Positions 1-8,264 of a DNA stretch of 64,000 bases are shown here, one piece after another; the stretch's first letter is position 1, and each line of letters starts with the position of its first letter. Where the stretch lies: the NCBI GenBank assembly GCA_901538445.1, contig LR594584.1:4495006-4559005 (forward strand), written 5' to 3'. Made by a program: the position numbers and the translations under genes. The DNA comes from Gemmataceae bacterium. Lineage in GTDB: Bacteria > Planctomycetota > Planctomycetia > Gemmatales > Gemmataceae. Under the pieces are notes generated by a model. The model worked only from the letters and a program-made list of their open reading frames with translations. It searched no databases and had not been told where the DNA came from.

Positions 1-2
1 GC

Positions 3-485
3 GTGCTCCTGAGCGCCGCGGCCGAGGCCGGGCTGCACGGCGCGTGCTTCCTCGGCGAGATGCCGCACATCTTCGCCCAGATCCCGTTCCCGAAGGCGTC
101 GCACGCGATCCTCGAGGCGTTCACCACGCTCTCGGGCATCGACATCGACCTGGACGAACTGGCCGAGCAGGCGAAGCTCGTGGACCAGCAACTGGGCGAG
201 GTGCTGGCCCGGATCGAGGAGCAGGCCCGCGGCCAGCAGTCCGACGACGACGAGGACAGCGACGAGGGCGACGAGAGCGACGGCGACGAAGAGGCCGAGG
301 AGGCCGCGGCCGAGCCCGAGCCGCCGAAGCGCCGCTCGACGGCCCGGAAGCGGATCGAGGAGCTGTTCGAGGAGGCGGCCCGCGACCGCTCGAAGGCGTT
401 CGAGTTGAAGCAGGAGCTGGACCGCCTGAGCGTGTTCAAGGAGTACGAGGACCGGTTCCTCGACCTGTTCAAGAAGGCCGAGTAG
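3..485 (+). CDS. PAC2-family protein, C-terminal part (5' truncated by window edge)
   Basis: The visible 160 residues match the C-terminal part of PAC2-family proteins (named after proteasome assembly chaperone 2). The stretch with GEMPHIFAQIPFPKASHAIL and the following IDIDLDELAEQAK is typical of the family end, where a GE-P motif precedes a helix. After it comes an acidic low-complexity linker (about residues 78-105, rich in D and E) and a charged helical tail. In bacteria the family has no firmly established biochemical role. The frame is open to the first bases of the window, so the true start lies upstream and the GTG at position 3 is only the first in-frame start-like codon. The gene converges with the sulfatase on the other strand, leaving only 9 bases between them. 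Confidence 0.8.
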   Translation: MLLSAAAEAGLHGACFLGEMPHIFAQIPFPKASHAILEAFTTLSGIDIDLDELAEQAKLVDQQLGEVLARIEEQARGQQSDDDEDSDEGDESDGDEEAEEAAAEPEPPKRRSTARKRIEELFEEAARDRSKAFELKQELDRLSVFKEYEDRFLDLFKKAE

Positions 486-494
486 CCGGGCCGG

Positions 495-1970
495 TCACCG
501 CTTCGCGGGCGGCACGTCCGGCGGGAACTGGCGGTGCAGCGCGGCCCGCGCGGCCCTCACCGCGTCGGCGCACGCGGGGTCGTCCGCGCGGTTCGTCAAC
601 TCGGCCGCGTCGCCCGGGTGCTCGTAGAACTCCGCCCCGACCACCTTCCCGGTCGCCCAGTCCCGCCACTCGGTGTACCGCCCGGCCGCGGTCCGCGCGC
701 TGTACCCCATCGCGTCCGGGAGGCCGGTCGGCGTGCGGTCCGCGTACGCCGGCCGCGGGTGCTGCGTGAACGCGGCCGCCTTCACCTCCTTCGCGGGGTC
801 GGCCAGCACCGGCCCGAGGCTCACCCCGTCGAGGCCCGCGGGCGGCTTCAGCCCGCACGCCTCCGCCAGGGTGGGGAACAGGTCCACCAGTTCGACCAGC
901 GCCGGGCTCGCCCGGCCCGCGGCCCGCACCCCCGGGGCCGCGATGACGAGCGGCACCCGCGCGTCGTACTCGAAGCACGACGTCTTGCCCCAGAGCGTGT
1001 GCTCCCCGACGTGGTAGCCGTGGTCCGACACGAACACCACGACCGTGCGGTCCGCGAGCTTGTGTTCGTCGAGCGCCTTGAGCACCTTGCCGACCTGCGC
1101 GTCCATGTAGCTAATGTTCGCGAGGTAGCCGTGCCGCATCTCGGCGGCCTGTTCGCGGGTGGGCTCGAACCGCTTCTGCGGCGGGCCGAGCACCTCGGTA
1201 CTTTCGTGGAGGGCGACCAGCGGGACGCCCTTCGGCCGCGCGCCTTCGAGCGGCCGCAGCTTCTTCGGGTCGTACAGGTCCCAGTACGCCTTCGGGGCAT
1301 TGAACGGGGCGTGCGGCTTCCAGAACCCCACGGCCAGGAAGAACGGCTTGTCCTTCACGGCCGCGAGCGTCTTCACGGCCTCGGCGGCGACTCGGCCGTC
1401 GAAGTACGCCTCGTCGGGCACGTCGCGCCGCTCGCACAGCGGCACCTTGCCGTAGTCGCGGGTCACGGCACGGGAGAGGTTCGGGGGCAGTTCACCGGTC
1501 ACCTGCGGGGTGTCGTCGCCGTGGTTGGCGTAGTGGAGGAACTCGTCGGCGCTCCACGACCGACGGTCCCCCTTCTCCTTCGTATGCCAGTTGTGGAAGA
1601 TCTTGCCGACGCACCGGGTCTGGTACCCGGTGTCCTTGAAGAGCTGCGGGAGCGTGACCACGTCCGGGTTCTTCTCGCGGAAGTGCGTGCCGTTGACCCA
1701 CAGGCGGAGCGCGTCCGGCCGCCGCCCGGTGAGGAACGACGACCGGGACGGGTTGCACACGGCCTGCTGGCAGTACGCCCGGTCGAAGCGGACCCCGCAG
1801 GCGGCGAGCGCGTCGAGGTGCGGGGTCTTGGCGACGGACCCGTAGCACCCGAGGTCGGCCCGGAGGTCGTCGGCGGCGATGAACAGGACGTTCGGCCGGT
1901 CCGCGGCGAAGGCCGGGGCGGCCGCCGCGAGGAGCGCGAGCAGCGCGAGGGCCGGTCGGGAGAGGTTCAT
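495..1970 (-). CDS. Sulfatase, iduronate-2-sulfatase-like, exported
   Basis: This 491-residue protein belongs to the alkaline-phosphatase-superfamily sulfatases, which hydrolyse sulfate esters, usually on sulfated polysaccharides. A signal peptide (residues 1-23, ending AFAA) precedes the PNVLFIAADDLR metal-binding start of the domain. The motif CNPSRSSFLTG carries Cys72, the residue expected to be converted to formylglycine (C-x-P-S-R). SDHGYHVGEH further on is the second metal/substrate site. The arrangement and length fit the iduronate-2-sulfatase branch; the real substrate is unknown. The frame stays open far upstream (to 2648), but the ATG at 1970 directly precedes the signal peptide and is the obvious start. 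A second sulfatase of the same branch lies at 18643-20073. Confidence 0.93.
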   Translation of the reverse strand: MNLSRPALALLALLAAAAPAFAADRPNVLFIAADDLRADLGCYGSVAKTPHLDALAACGVRFDRAYCQQAVCNPSRSSFLTGRRPDALRLWVNGTHFREKNPDVVTLPQLFKDTGYQTRCVGKIFHNWHTKEKGDRRSWSADEFLHYANHGDDTPQVTGELPPNLSRAVTRDYGKVPLCERRDVPDEAYFDGRVAAEAVKTLAAVKDKPFFLAVGFWKPHAPFNAPKAYWDLYDPKKLRPLEGARPKGVPLVALHESTEVLGPPQKRFEPTREQAAEMRHGYLANISYMDAQVGKVLKALDEHKLADRTVVVFVSDHGYHVGEHTLWGKTSCFEYDARVPLVIAAPGVRAAGRASPALVELVDLFPTLAEACGLKPPAGLDGVSLGPVLADPAKEVKAAAFTQHPRPAYADRTPTGLPDAMGYSARTAAGRYTEWRDWATGKVVGAEFYEHPGDAAELTNRADDPACADAVRAARAALHRQFPPDVPPAKR

Positions 1971-2068
1971 GTGCGGCACCGGTCGGGGTGGGGAGCGGCT
2001 CAGGGACACTATAGCCCGCGGCCGCCGCCGCCCCACGGACCGGGCCGCGGGAATCCGCCCGGCGCGGG

Positions 2069-2485
2069 TCACGCGGGGACGCTGATCATCCACGAGAGGC
2101 CGAACTTGTCGGCCACGACGCCGAAGCACGGGGACCAGAACGTGCGGCCGAGCGGCATGTGGACCTGGCCGCCCGCGGCCAGCGCCGCGAACGCCCTCTC
2201 CGCGGCCTCCGGGGTCGCCGGGCTGAGCGCCAGCGACACGCCCTGGAAGTTCGGCTGCCCCTGGCACTCGCAGTCGGACGCCATCACCGTCGATTCGCCG
2301 ATCTTCAGCGCCGAGTGCATCACCTTGTGGCCGGACCCCGGCGGAACGTGCCCGTCGCACGCCCCCGCGTCGGGGCTCTGTTCGAACCGCATCATCGCGG
2401 TGACCTCGGCCCCGAGCGCCTCGCGGTAGAACGTCAGCGCTTCCTCGCACCGGCCGTTGAAGTTCAGGTACGCTTGCACGTGCAT
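2069..2485 (-). CDS. VOC / PhnB-like glyoxalase-fold protein
   Basis: This 138-residue protein matches the PhnB-like (3-demethylubiquinone methyltransferase-like) branch of the vicinal-oxygen-chelate fold. The start MHVQAYLNFNGRCEEALTFY is diagnostic: a short strand, then 'F-NG-EEAL-FY'. The end, with WSPCFGVVADKFGLSW, is the usual 'D-FG--W-I' closing motif. Members of this branch are small dimeric proteins whose substrates are mostly unknown. It lies 41 bases downstream of the DGPF/YCII-domain gene in the same orientation. These two families very often occur together in bacterial genomes, frequently near ECF sigma factors, although no sigma gene is adjacent here. Start chosen at the ATG 2485. 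Confidence 0.88.
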   Translation of the reverse strand: MHVQAYLNFNGRCEEALTFYREALGAEVTAMMRFEQSPDAGACDGHVPPGSGHKVMHSALKIGESTVMASDCECQGQPNFQGVSLALSPATPEAAERAFAALAAGGQVHMPLGRTFWSPCFGVVADKFGLSWMISVPA

Positions 2486-2526
2486 GATGGACCCTTTCGG
2501 TTCGGGATTCGGGTGGGTAGGGGGTG

Positions 2527-2961
2527 TTACGCGGTGGCCTTCTGGCGCTCGATCTCGGCCCGGAGCCGGTCCTCTTGCTCGCGGAGTTCGGGGGTGAACT
2601 CGGCCCCGAAGTCGCTCGCCTCGAACACGGGGCGGATCTCGACCTCACAGTCCTCGGGGTGCGGGTTCGGGCACCGCCGGAGCCACGCGACCGCCTCGTC
2701 CATCGACCGCACCTGCCACAGCCAGAACCCGGCGATGAGTTCCTTCGTCTCGGCGAACGGGCCGTCGATGACGGTGCGGTCGGTGCCGGCGAACCGCACC
2801 CGCTTCGCCTTCGAACTGGGGTGCAGCCCCTCGCCGGCGAGCATGACGCCGGCCCTGACGAGTTCCTCGTTGTACGCGCCCATCGCGGCCATCAGCTTCT
2901 CGTCGGGCATCACGCCGGCCTCGGAGTCCTTCGTCGCCTTGATGAGTACCATCACTCGCAT
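2527..2961 (-). CDS. YCII-related DGPF-domain protein
   Basis: This 144-residue protein has the features of the YCII-related DGPF family: the start MRVMVLIKATKDSEAG, the central phrase with VIDGPFAETKELIAGFW that gives the family its name, and a later segment EIRPVFEASDF. The fold is a dimeric ferredoxin-like alpha+beta barrel. No reaction is established for the DGPF branch; it commonly accompanies ECF41-like sigma factors. It is followed in the same direction by the PhnB-like gene, and the pair is probably co-transcribed. The final 25 residues form a charged helix. The 134 bases between it and the kinase fusion hold no gene. Confidence 0.9.
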   Translation of the reverse strand: MRVMVLIKATKDSEAGVMPDEKLMAAMGAYNEELVRAGVMLAGEGLHPSSKAKRVRFAGTDRTVIDGPFAETKELIAGFWLWQVRSMDEAVAWLRRCPNPHPEDCEVEIRPVFEASDFGAEFTPELREQEDRLRAEIERQKATA

Positions 2962-3095
2962 CGCCGTCTCGCCTAGGTTCGGGTTCGGGGCCGTCCGGCC
3001 GGCCCGCCTCAGATGTGTCGAGCGGCGCGTGCGGGAATCGACACGCCGCGCGAGATTTTTGCCCGGTTTGCGGAACGTGTCGATCCCAGAAGCGG

Positions 3096-4676
3096 TTACC
3101 GCGGGGCGACGTCGAGGCCGCGGAGCGCGTCGAGCCCCCTCGCCACCGCGTCGGCTGGGGTGCCGTCGGTCGGGATGACGTGAAGGACGCGCCGCACAGC
3201 CGGGCCGGGCGGCTCCCAGAGGCCCGCGGCACGGGTGTAGACCTCCCAGTCGGCATCCGACGCATCACCGGTCCGCTCGGCGAGCCGGGCGCGAACCGTC
3301 TCGGGCCGCGCCTCGCAGATCAGCACCCCGACGGGCACGCCGGTCGTCGTCGCGAGGTCGAGAAACGGCCGGCGGGCGCGCTCGGCACCGAAGGTCGCGT
3401 CCACGATCACCCGGCCGCCGTCGCGGAGAATGTTCCGGGCGCGGCCCAGGCACTCGGCGTAGGTCCGCTCGGTCGCTCCGGTGGAGTACAGCTCAGCGCG
3501 CACCTCGGCAGGCGACGGCTCGTGTGCGGGCAGGTTGGCGCGTTCCTTGCGGACGACGTCGGAGCGGATCACTTCGAAGCCGGCGTGCCCGGCGAGGGCG
3601 CGGGCGAGCGTCGATTTCCCGCTCCCCGGCAGGCCGCCGACCAGCACGAGGCACGGCCGCCGGGCGGGGGCTTCCAGTTCGGCGAGCGCGAGCAACCAGT
3701 GGCCGCGGCCGCGGGCGACCGCGGCGTCGCGCTCGGCCGCGGGCACCTCGGGCTCGGCCGCGAGCAACCCGTCCACCATCCCGCGGACCGCGGCCCGGTA
3801 CGCGGTGTAGAGCGGGAGCAGTTCGCGGCCGTCGCGGTCGCCGGTCGCGTCGAAGTACGCCGCGGCGAAGTGCCGGCCCAGGTCTCGGCGGCCGTGGAAC
3901 GCGAGGTCCATGACCGCGAACGCCGCGTCGGCGACCGGGTCGAGGAACCGGAACTGCTCGTTGAACTCGATGCAGTCGATGACGCACAGGTCGCCGGGCG
4001 GGGGCCGGTCCGGGAGGCAGTAGACGTGGTCGAGGTGCAGGTCGCCGTGGCCGTCGATCGGCACCCCTCGGGCGGCGCGCGCCTCGATCAGCGGCCGCAG
4101 GCGCGCGAGTTGCGAGTCGAACAACTCACGGGTGCGGTCGAACACGGTGCCGCTCGCGCGCGGGGCCGCACGGGCGAGCACGTCGGCGACGTTCTGCGCG
4201 ACGACCTCGAACCGGCCGCACGCGGCGGTGCGCGCGTCCGCGTCGGCATCGCGGTGGAACGCGGCGACCCGCCGGGCCAGGGCCGCGACCAGTTCCGGGC
4301 TCGCCTCGTCGCGGCGCACCCGGTCGAGGAGCGTCGCCCCTTCCGGAAGCCGGCGCATCTTCACGGCCCACTCGACCGGCTCCCCTTCCCCGTCGAAGCG
4401 GAGCCCGTCGGCGGTGCGAACGACGGGCACGACGCCGAGGTACACGTCGGGGGCGAGGCGGCGGTTGAGCCGCACCTCCTCGCGGCAGAAGTGGAGCCTC
4501 CGGTCGAGCGTGGTGAAGTCGAGGAACCCCGGGGCGACGGGCTTCTTCAACTTGTAGACGAAGTCGCCCGCGAGGAACACGACCGAGATGTGCGTCTGCC
4601 GCACCTCGACGGCCGCGGCCGGGTGCGGGTACGCTTCGGGCCGCGACAGCCCCTCGATGAGTTGCGGCAGGTCCAT
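3096..4676 (-). CDS. Bifunctional aminoglycoside-phosphotransferase-like / P-loop kinase protein
   Basis: This 526-residue two-domain protein has an N-terminal half (about 1-330) that looks like the aminoglycoside phosphotransferase/choline-kinase fold: HGDLHLDHVY is the Brenner-type catalytic loop and CVIDCIEFNEQFRFLDPVAD supplies the metal-binding Asp. The C-terminal third starts with a P-loop, LVGGLPGSGKST, followed by a zeta-toxin/adenylate-kinase-like domain with VIVDATFG and a late arginine-rich helix. This fusion is a recognised bacterial family annotated 'bifunctional aminoglycoside phosphotransferase/ATP-binding protein'; its substrate is unknown and it is not evidence of antibiotic resistance. 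The ATG at 4676 gives the conserved opening MDLPQLIEGLSRPEAYPHPA. The LRR gene 18 bases away is in the same orientation and upstream of it. Confidence 0.92.
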   Translation of the reverse strand: MDLPQLIEGLSRPEAYPHPAAAVEVRQTHISVVFLAGDFVYKLKKPVAPGFLDFTTLDRRLHFCREEVRLNRRLAPDVYLGVVPVVRTADGLRFDGEGEPVEWAVKMRRLPEGATLLDRVRRDEASPELVAALARRVAAFHRDADADARTAACGRFEVVAQNVADVLARAAPRASGTVFDRTRELFDSQLARLRPLIEARAARGVPIDGHGDLHLDHVYCLPDRPPPGDLCVIDCIEFNEQFRFLDPVADAAFAVMDLAFHGRRDLGRHFAAAYFDATGDRDGRELLPLYTAYRAAVRGMVDGLLAAEPEVPAAERDAAVARGRGHWLLALAELEAPARRPCLVLVGGLPGSGKSTLARALAGHAGFEVIRSDVVRKERANLPAHEPSPAEVRAELYSTGATERTYAECLGRARNILRDGGRVIVDATFGAERARRPFLDLATTTGVPVGVLICEARPETVRARLAERTGDASDADWEVYTRAAGLWEPPGPAVRRVLHVIPTDGTPADAVARGLDALRGLDVAPR

Positions 4677-4694
4677 GGACGCCCCCGGGTGCGG

Positions 4695-6059
4695 TCACCG
4701 CGCGATGCGACAGTTCGGCAGCGCCTTCGCGAGTTCGGCGGCCCCGGCGTCGGTGATCTGCGTGCCGGTGATGTCGAGCGACGTCAGCGCCGCGAGCTTC
4801 GCCAGTTCCTTCGCGCCGGCGTCGGTCACGCCGGTGTTCCACAGGTTCAGCGTCGTCAGTCCCTTGAGTGCGGCCAGATCCTTGACGCCCGCGTCGGTCA
4901 CCTTGGTGCCGAACAGCGAGAGCGTCTTGAGCCCTTTGAGGCCGGCGAGCCCTTTGAGCCCGGGATCGGCAACCTTCGTGCCGCTCAGGTCGAGGTGGGC
5001 CAACCCCGGGAACGCCGCGAGCCCCTTCGCGCCGGCGTCGGTGACCTTCGTGCCGCCGAGGTTCAGCGTGGTCAACTCCTTCGACGCGCCGAGCGCCTTC
5101 AGCCCCGCGTCGCCGACGGCCGTGTTCGAGAGGTCGAGGGCCGCGAGCTTCTTGAACGCCGCGACCTCGCGCATCCCCGCGTCGGTGACCTTCGCCCCCT
5201 TGAGCTTCAGGCTCGTGAGGCCGGCGAGCGGGGCGAGGTTCCGGAGGCCGGCGTCGCCGACGGCGGTGTCGCTCAGGTCGAGCGCGGCCAGCGCCTTGAA
5301 CCGCGTCAGCCCCTTCATGCCGCCGTCGGTGACCTTCGTGAACCCGAGCCCGAGCGCCGAAGGGCTCGCGAGCGTCAGGTCCGCGAGGTGCGCGTCGGTC
5401 ACGGCGAGGTTCGTGACGTCGAGGTCCGCGAGGTTCGGGAACGCGGCGAGTTCCTTGAGCCCCGGGCCGGTCACCTGGGTGCCGTTGAGCGAGAGAGCGG
5501 TGAGGCTCTTGAGCGGGGCGAGCCGCTTCAGCCCCGCGTCGGTGACCGCCAAGTTCCCGACGTGGAGCGAGGCCAGCGCCGGGTACTTCGCGATGTCGGC
5601 CAGCCCGGCCTCGGTCACCTTGGTGTTCGACACGTCGAGGTGTGCGAGCCGCTTCAGCAGCGCGAGGTACTTGAGCGTGGCGTCGGTGACTTCGGTGTTC
5701 GCGACGGACAGCCGCGTGAGCCCGCGGAGCCGGGTGACCACCTTCAGTCCGTCGTCGGTGATCTCGGTGCGGCTCGCGTCGAGCGACGTGAGGTCCGCGA
5801 GGGGGGCCAGTTCGACGATCCCCGAGTTGGTGACGCGGGTCCGCGACACGTCGAGGTGCGTCAGCGTGGTGAGTGCGGCGACCGTGCGCAGGTCGGCGTC
5901 GGTGACGCGGGACTGGTCGAGGGACACGCGGGCGACGGCCCCCTTGTCGTCCCGCTCGACGCGGCCGCCGAGTTTCGCGACCAGCGTGAGGGCTGCGGCC
6001 TCGTCGGCGGCGGCCGCGGACGCACCGAGGAACACGAGGGAGAGGAGGGCGGGGCGCAT
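4695..6059 (-). CDS. Exported leucine-rich repeat protein
   Basis: This 454-residue protein has an N-terminal signal peptide (residues 1-18) and then consists almost entirely of about 17 leucine-rich repeats of roughly 24 residues, each with the pattern L-x-x-L-x-L-x-x-T-x-V-T-D-A-G-L-K-x-L-A. The VTDAG spacing is the GALA/RNI-like type (ribonuclease-inhibitor-like) common in planctomycetes. Such proteins bind other macromolecules; no catalytic residues are present. The last repeat ends with ALPNCRIAR, a common end for these proteins in the group. The repeats are also visible in the DNA as imperfect direct repeats of about 72 bases. Start: the ATG at 6059, followed immediately by the hydrophobic segment. 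Confidence 0.93.
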   Translation of the reverse strand: MRPALLSLVFLGASAAAADEAAALTLVAKLGGRVERDDKGAVARVSLDQSRVTDADLRTVAALTTLTHLDVSRTRVTNSGIVELAPLADLTSLDASRTEITDDGLKVVTRLRGLTRLSVANTEVTDATLKYLALLKRLAHLDVSNTKVTEAGLADIAKYPALASLHVGNLAVTDAGLKRLAPLKSLTALSLNGTQVTGPGLKELAAFPNLADLDVTNLAVTDAHLADLTLASPSALGLGFTKVTDGGMKGLTRFKALAALDLSDTAVGDAGLRNLAPLAGLTSLKLKGAKVTDAGMREVAAFKKLAALDLSNTAVGDAGLKALGASKELTTLNLGGTKVTDAGAKGLAAFPGLAHLDLSGTKVADPGLKGLAGLKGLKTLSLFGTKVTDAGVKDLAALKGLTTLNLWNTGVTDAGAKELAKLAALTSLDITGTQITDAGAAELAKALPNCRIAR

Positions 6060-6069
6060 CGTTAGCTCG

Positions 6070-6168
6070 GAAGTTACGAGTTTCAGGTTTCAGGTTTCGT
6101 GTGTCCAGTCTCGGACGGTCGCCCGGTCGGAACTTGAAACGTTAAACTCGAAACGTGAAACTCAAAAC
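6070..6168. repeat. Intergenic inverted repeat with 7-base periodic arms (TTTCAGG-like)
   Basis: The left arm (about 6070-6103) reads as successive 7-mers such as GAGTTTC, AGGTTTC, AGGTTTC. The right arm (about 6131-6168) is AACTTGA, AACGTTA, AACTCGA, AACGTGA, AACTCAA, the inverse of the left with substitutions. It is markedly AT-rich against the surrounding DNA. It sits just upstream of the LRR start, inside the divergent LRR/Cys-rich-protein gap (6060-6320), so it could influence either leader. The rest of this gap has no gene. Confidence 0.7.
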
Positions 6169-6320
6169 GGCGGGTGTCTGGGCAGCTTACGTCGCACGTG
6201 CGGGCGGAGCAACCGACGGGTCGTGCCGGTTCCGCCGGGATTTCGCGGTCGGGTGTTGGCCCCCGCGTGTTTGTAGCGTACAACGTGTGAGCAGAACCGG
6301 TTGCCTCCCCGACGCTACCC

Positions 6321-6962
6321 ATGTGGTTCCTGCGACGAGTCCCGAGCCCACCCAGGGGCCGCCACATCCTGGCGGTGCTGCTCCTCGTCGCGCACGTCTT
6401 CGCCGCCACCGGCGCACCGGTCCCCGTCCCGCACGCCGCTAACCCGCGCAAATCGCAGTCGCCGTACCCGTGCCGCGACCACGCCTGCGGGTGCCTCACG
6501 GCCGAGCAGTGCTGGGCCGGCGACTGCTGCTGCTTCACTCTGGAACAGAAGCTCGCCTGGGCAGACGGCCGCGGTGTCGACCCCCCGGCCTCGGCTCGCG
6601 CCGCGGCCGACGCGCGGAAGGCGACGCCCCCGAAGAAACCGAAGCGCCCGTGCTGCCGCGGCGAGGACGAGGCCGCGTTGCCCGTGGCCGCGTGCTCCGG
6701 CCCGACGTGCGACCGCGAGGCGGTCGCCGTTGAAGACGCCGCCGACGACACGCTCACGGTGCTGTGGGTCGCCGGCGTCCGCGCCCAAAAGTGCCGCGGG
6801 GAAGGCCCGGCCGGCCTGCTGAAGCTCGACCCGGCCGTTCCGCCCGCCGCCACTCCCGCCGCACCCCTCGCACCGGAACCCGACCGGTTCGCACGCCCCG
6901 CGTCGGTCCCGCCCGTACCCATTTCCCAACAGCCGCCGGCGCGCCCGCCGCGACTGGGCTGA
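6321..6962 (+). CDS. Cys-rich exported hypothetical protein (possible metal binding)
   Basis: This 213-residue protein has a hydrophobic segment (about residues 14-32) that looks like a signal peptide or anchor. It is followed by a compact Cys/His cluster: [16 protein letters not shown] and then [15 protein letters not shown]. Further cysteines occur in [16 protein letters not shown] and QKCRG, and a proline-rich tail closes the protein. I recall similar Cys-cluster proteins in planctomycete genomes near heavy-metal efflux genes, but no function is established. A metal-binding or redox role is an inference from the cysteines alone. It opens a same-strand run with the DUF1559, BNR and cytochrome-TlpA genes. 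Confidence 0.75.
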   Translation: MWFLRRVPSPPRGRHILAVLLLVAHVFAATGAPVPVPHAANPRKSQSPYPCRDHACGCLTAEQCWAGDCCCFTLEQKLAWADGRGVDPPASARAAADARKATPPKKPKRPCCRGEDEAALPVAACSGPTCDREAVAVEDAADDTLTVLWVAGVRAQKCRGEGPAGLLKLDPAVPPAATPAAPLAPEPDRFARPASVPPVPISQQPPARPPRLG

Positions 6963-7096
6963 CACGTCTCGCGAACTCCCGAGCCACGCACCCGACGGGT
7001 GAGCGCACACGCGCCCCCGTACCGATTCCATCACACAGCTCGAGCCCGCGCCGGCGCGCCTCGCCGTGCGCCGCGGCTCGCTTCCGAGGTACACAC

Positions 7097-8197
7097 ATGA
7101 CCCGCCGCGCCTTTACACTCATCGAACTGTTGGTGGTGATCGCGATCATCGCCGTGCTGATCGGGCTCCTGCTCCCCGCGGTCCAGAAGGTCCGCGAGGC
7201 CGCCGCCCGCATGAAGTGCCAGAACAACCTGAAGCAGATCGCCCTCGGGTGCCACAACCACGAGAGCGCCAAAACGTACTTCCCCGGCCTCGGCGGCGAC
7301 GCCTCCGGCACCATCGGCCAGGCCAAGGCGTTCAGCCCGCTCGCGAGCGTGCTGCCGTACATCGAGCAGGCCGGGCTCCAGAGCCTCATCGACTTCTCGA
7401 AGGACGCGGTCCTCGGACCGCAGTTCTTCCGCGGGGTGCTGAACCCGCCCCACGACGCGGCCGCCGGCACGAAGGTGAACCTGTTCCTGTGCCCGAGCGA
7501 CGGCCAGAACCCGATCTTCGCGTTCACCGACTCGGCCGGCTACCGGGCCGCGGCGACCCCGCCGGGCGGCGCGGCGTTCACGATGGCCGGCACGAACTAC
7601 GTGTTCAACATGGGCACCGGCTCGGCCGGCAGTTCGTTCGCGTACTACGACAGCCAGTTCCCGACGGACGGCATGTTCTGGTACGGGGCGCGGGTCGGGT
7701 TCCGCGATCTGACCGACGGCTCGTCGAACACGATGATGGCGTCCGAGGCGCTGCTCGGGCCGGGCGGGTCGAACGTCACCAGTGCGACGCCGCCGGCGGG
7801 CGTGCCGCAGCGCCACTACGTCGGCCTGAACACGAGCACCTACACCCCCGGCGGGGCTCCGATCGGGGGTTGGGTCGTGGGTGGTAGCCTCCAGACGACC
7901 CGACCGGGCGACTGCGACTCGGGCTCGCGCAACTGGACCACGAACCGCGGGAGCACGTGGTTCTGGGGCGGCCGCGACTGGAACGTGGTGTTCAGCACGG
8001 CCCTCAAGCCGAACGATTCGCTGCCGGACTGCGGGGCGCACGGCCGCGGGTACTTCGCCGCGCGGAGCCAGCACACCGGCGGCGTGAACGTCGCGATGTG
8101 CGACGGGAGCGTGCGGTTCGTCAGCAACAGCGTCGAGACCCCGACGTGGCAGGGCGCGTCCACCCGCGGCGGCGGCGAAACGGCCAACAACTGGTAA
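7097..8197 (+). CDS. DUF1559 protein with type II pseudopilin N-terminus
   Basis: This 366-residue protein begins with a prepilin-type cleavage/methylation signal, [20 protein letters not shown], followed by the planctomycete DUF1559 hallmark [21 protein letters not shown]. The C-terminus holds the other family mark, a [15 protein letters not shown] segment ('H-x9-DG'-type end). DUF1559 is hugely expanded in planctomycetes and is believed to form pseudopilin-like surface or envelope structures; the exact role is unknown. The ATG at 7097 is chosen because it places the short basic leader right before the pseudopilin helix; the frame is open further upstream, but that part is not protein-like. 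A short hairpin (8206-8231) follows the gene. Confidence 0.95.
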   Translation: MTRRAFTLIELLVVIAIIAVLIGLLLPAVQKVREAAARMKCQNNLKQIALGCHNHESAKTYFPGLGGDASGTIGQAKAFSPLASVLPYIEQAGLQSLIDFSKDAVLGPQFFRGVLNPPHDAAAGTKVNLFLCPSDGQNPIFAFTDSAGYRAAATPPGGAAFTMAGTNYVFNMGTGSAGSSFAYYDSQFPTDGMFWYGARVGFRDLTDGSSNTMMASEALLGPGGSNVTSATPPAGVPQRHYVGLNTSTYTPGGAPIGGWVVGGSLQTTRPGDCDSGSRNWTTNRGSTWFWGGRDWNVVFSTALKPNDSLPDCGAHGRGYFAARSQHTGGVNVAMCDGSVRFVSNSVETPTWQGASTRGGGETANNW

Positions 8198-8205
8198 CCA
8201 CCCGC

Positions 8206-8231
8206 GGGCACCCGCACACCCGCGGGTGCCC
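8206..8231. terminator. Short GC-rich hairpin between DUF1559 and BNR genes
   Basis: A perfect 10-base stem (GGGCACCCGC with GCGGGTGCCC) and a loop of about 6 bases lie directly after the DUF1559 stop and 34 bases before the next ATG. There is no U-run, so it may act as an attenuator or an mRNA 3'-end stabiliser rather than a full intrinsic terminator. Confidence 0.45.
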
Positions 8232-8264
8232 GCCACCACACACGATTTCGCCCGGAGCGTCACC

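Noticed and set aside
3015-6065. Plus-strand open frame of about 1016 codons
   Set aside because: It is antisense to the kinase fusion and the LRR gene and has the Arg/Val/Glu-rich look of a GC-rich shadow frame; no domain is recognisable.
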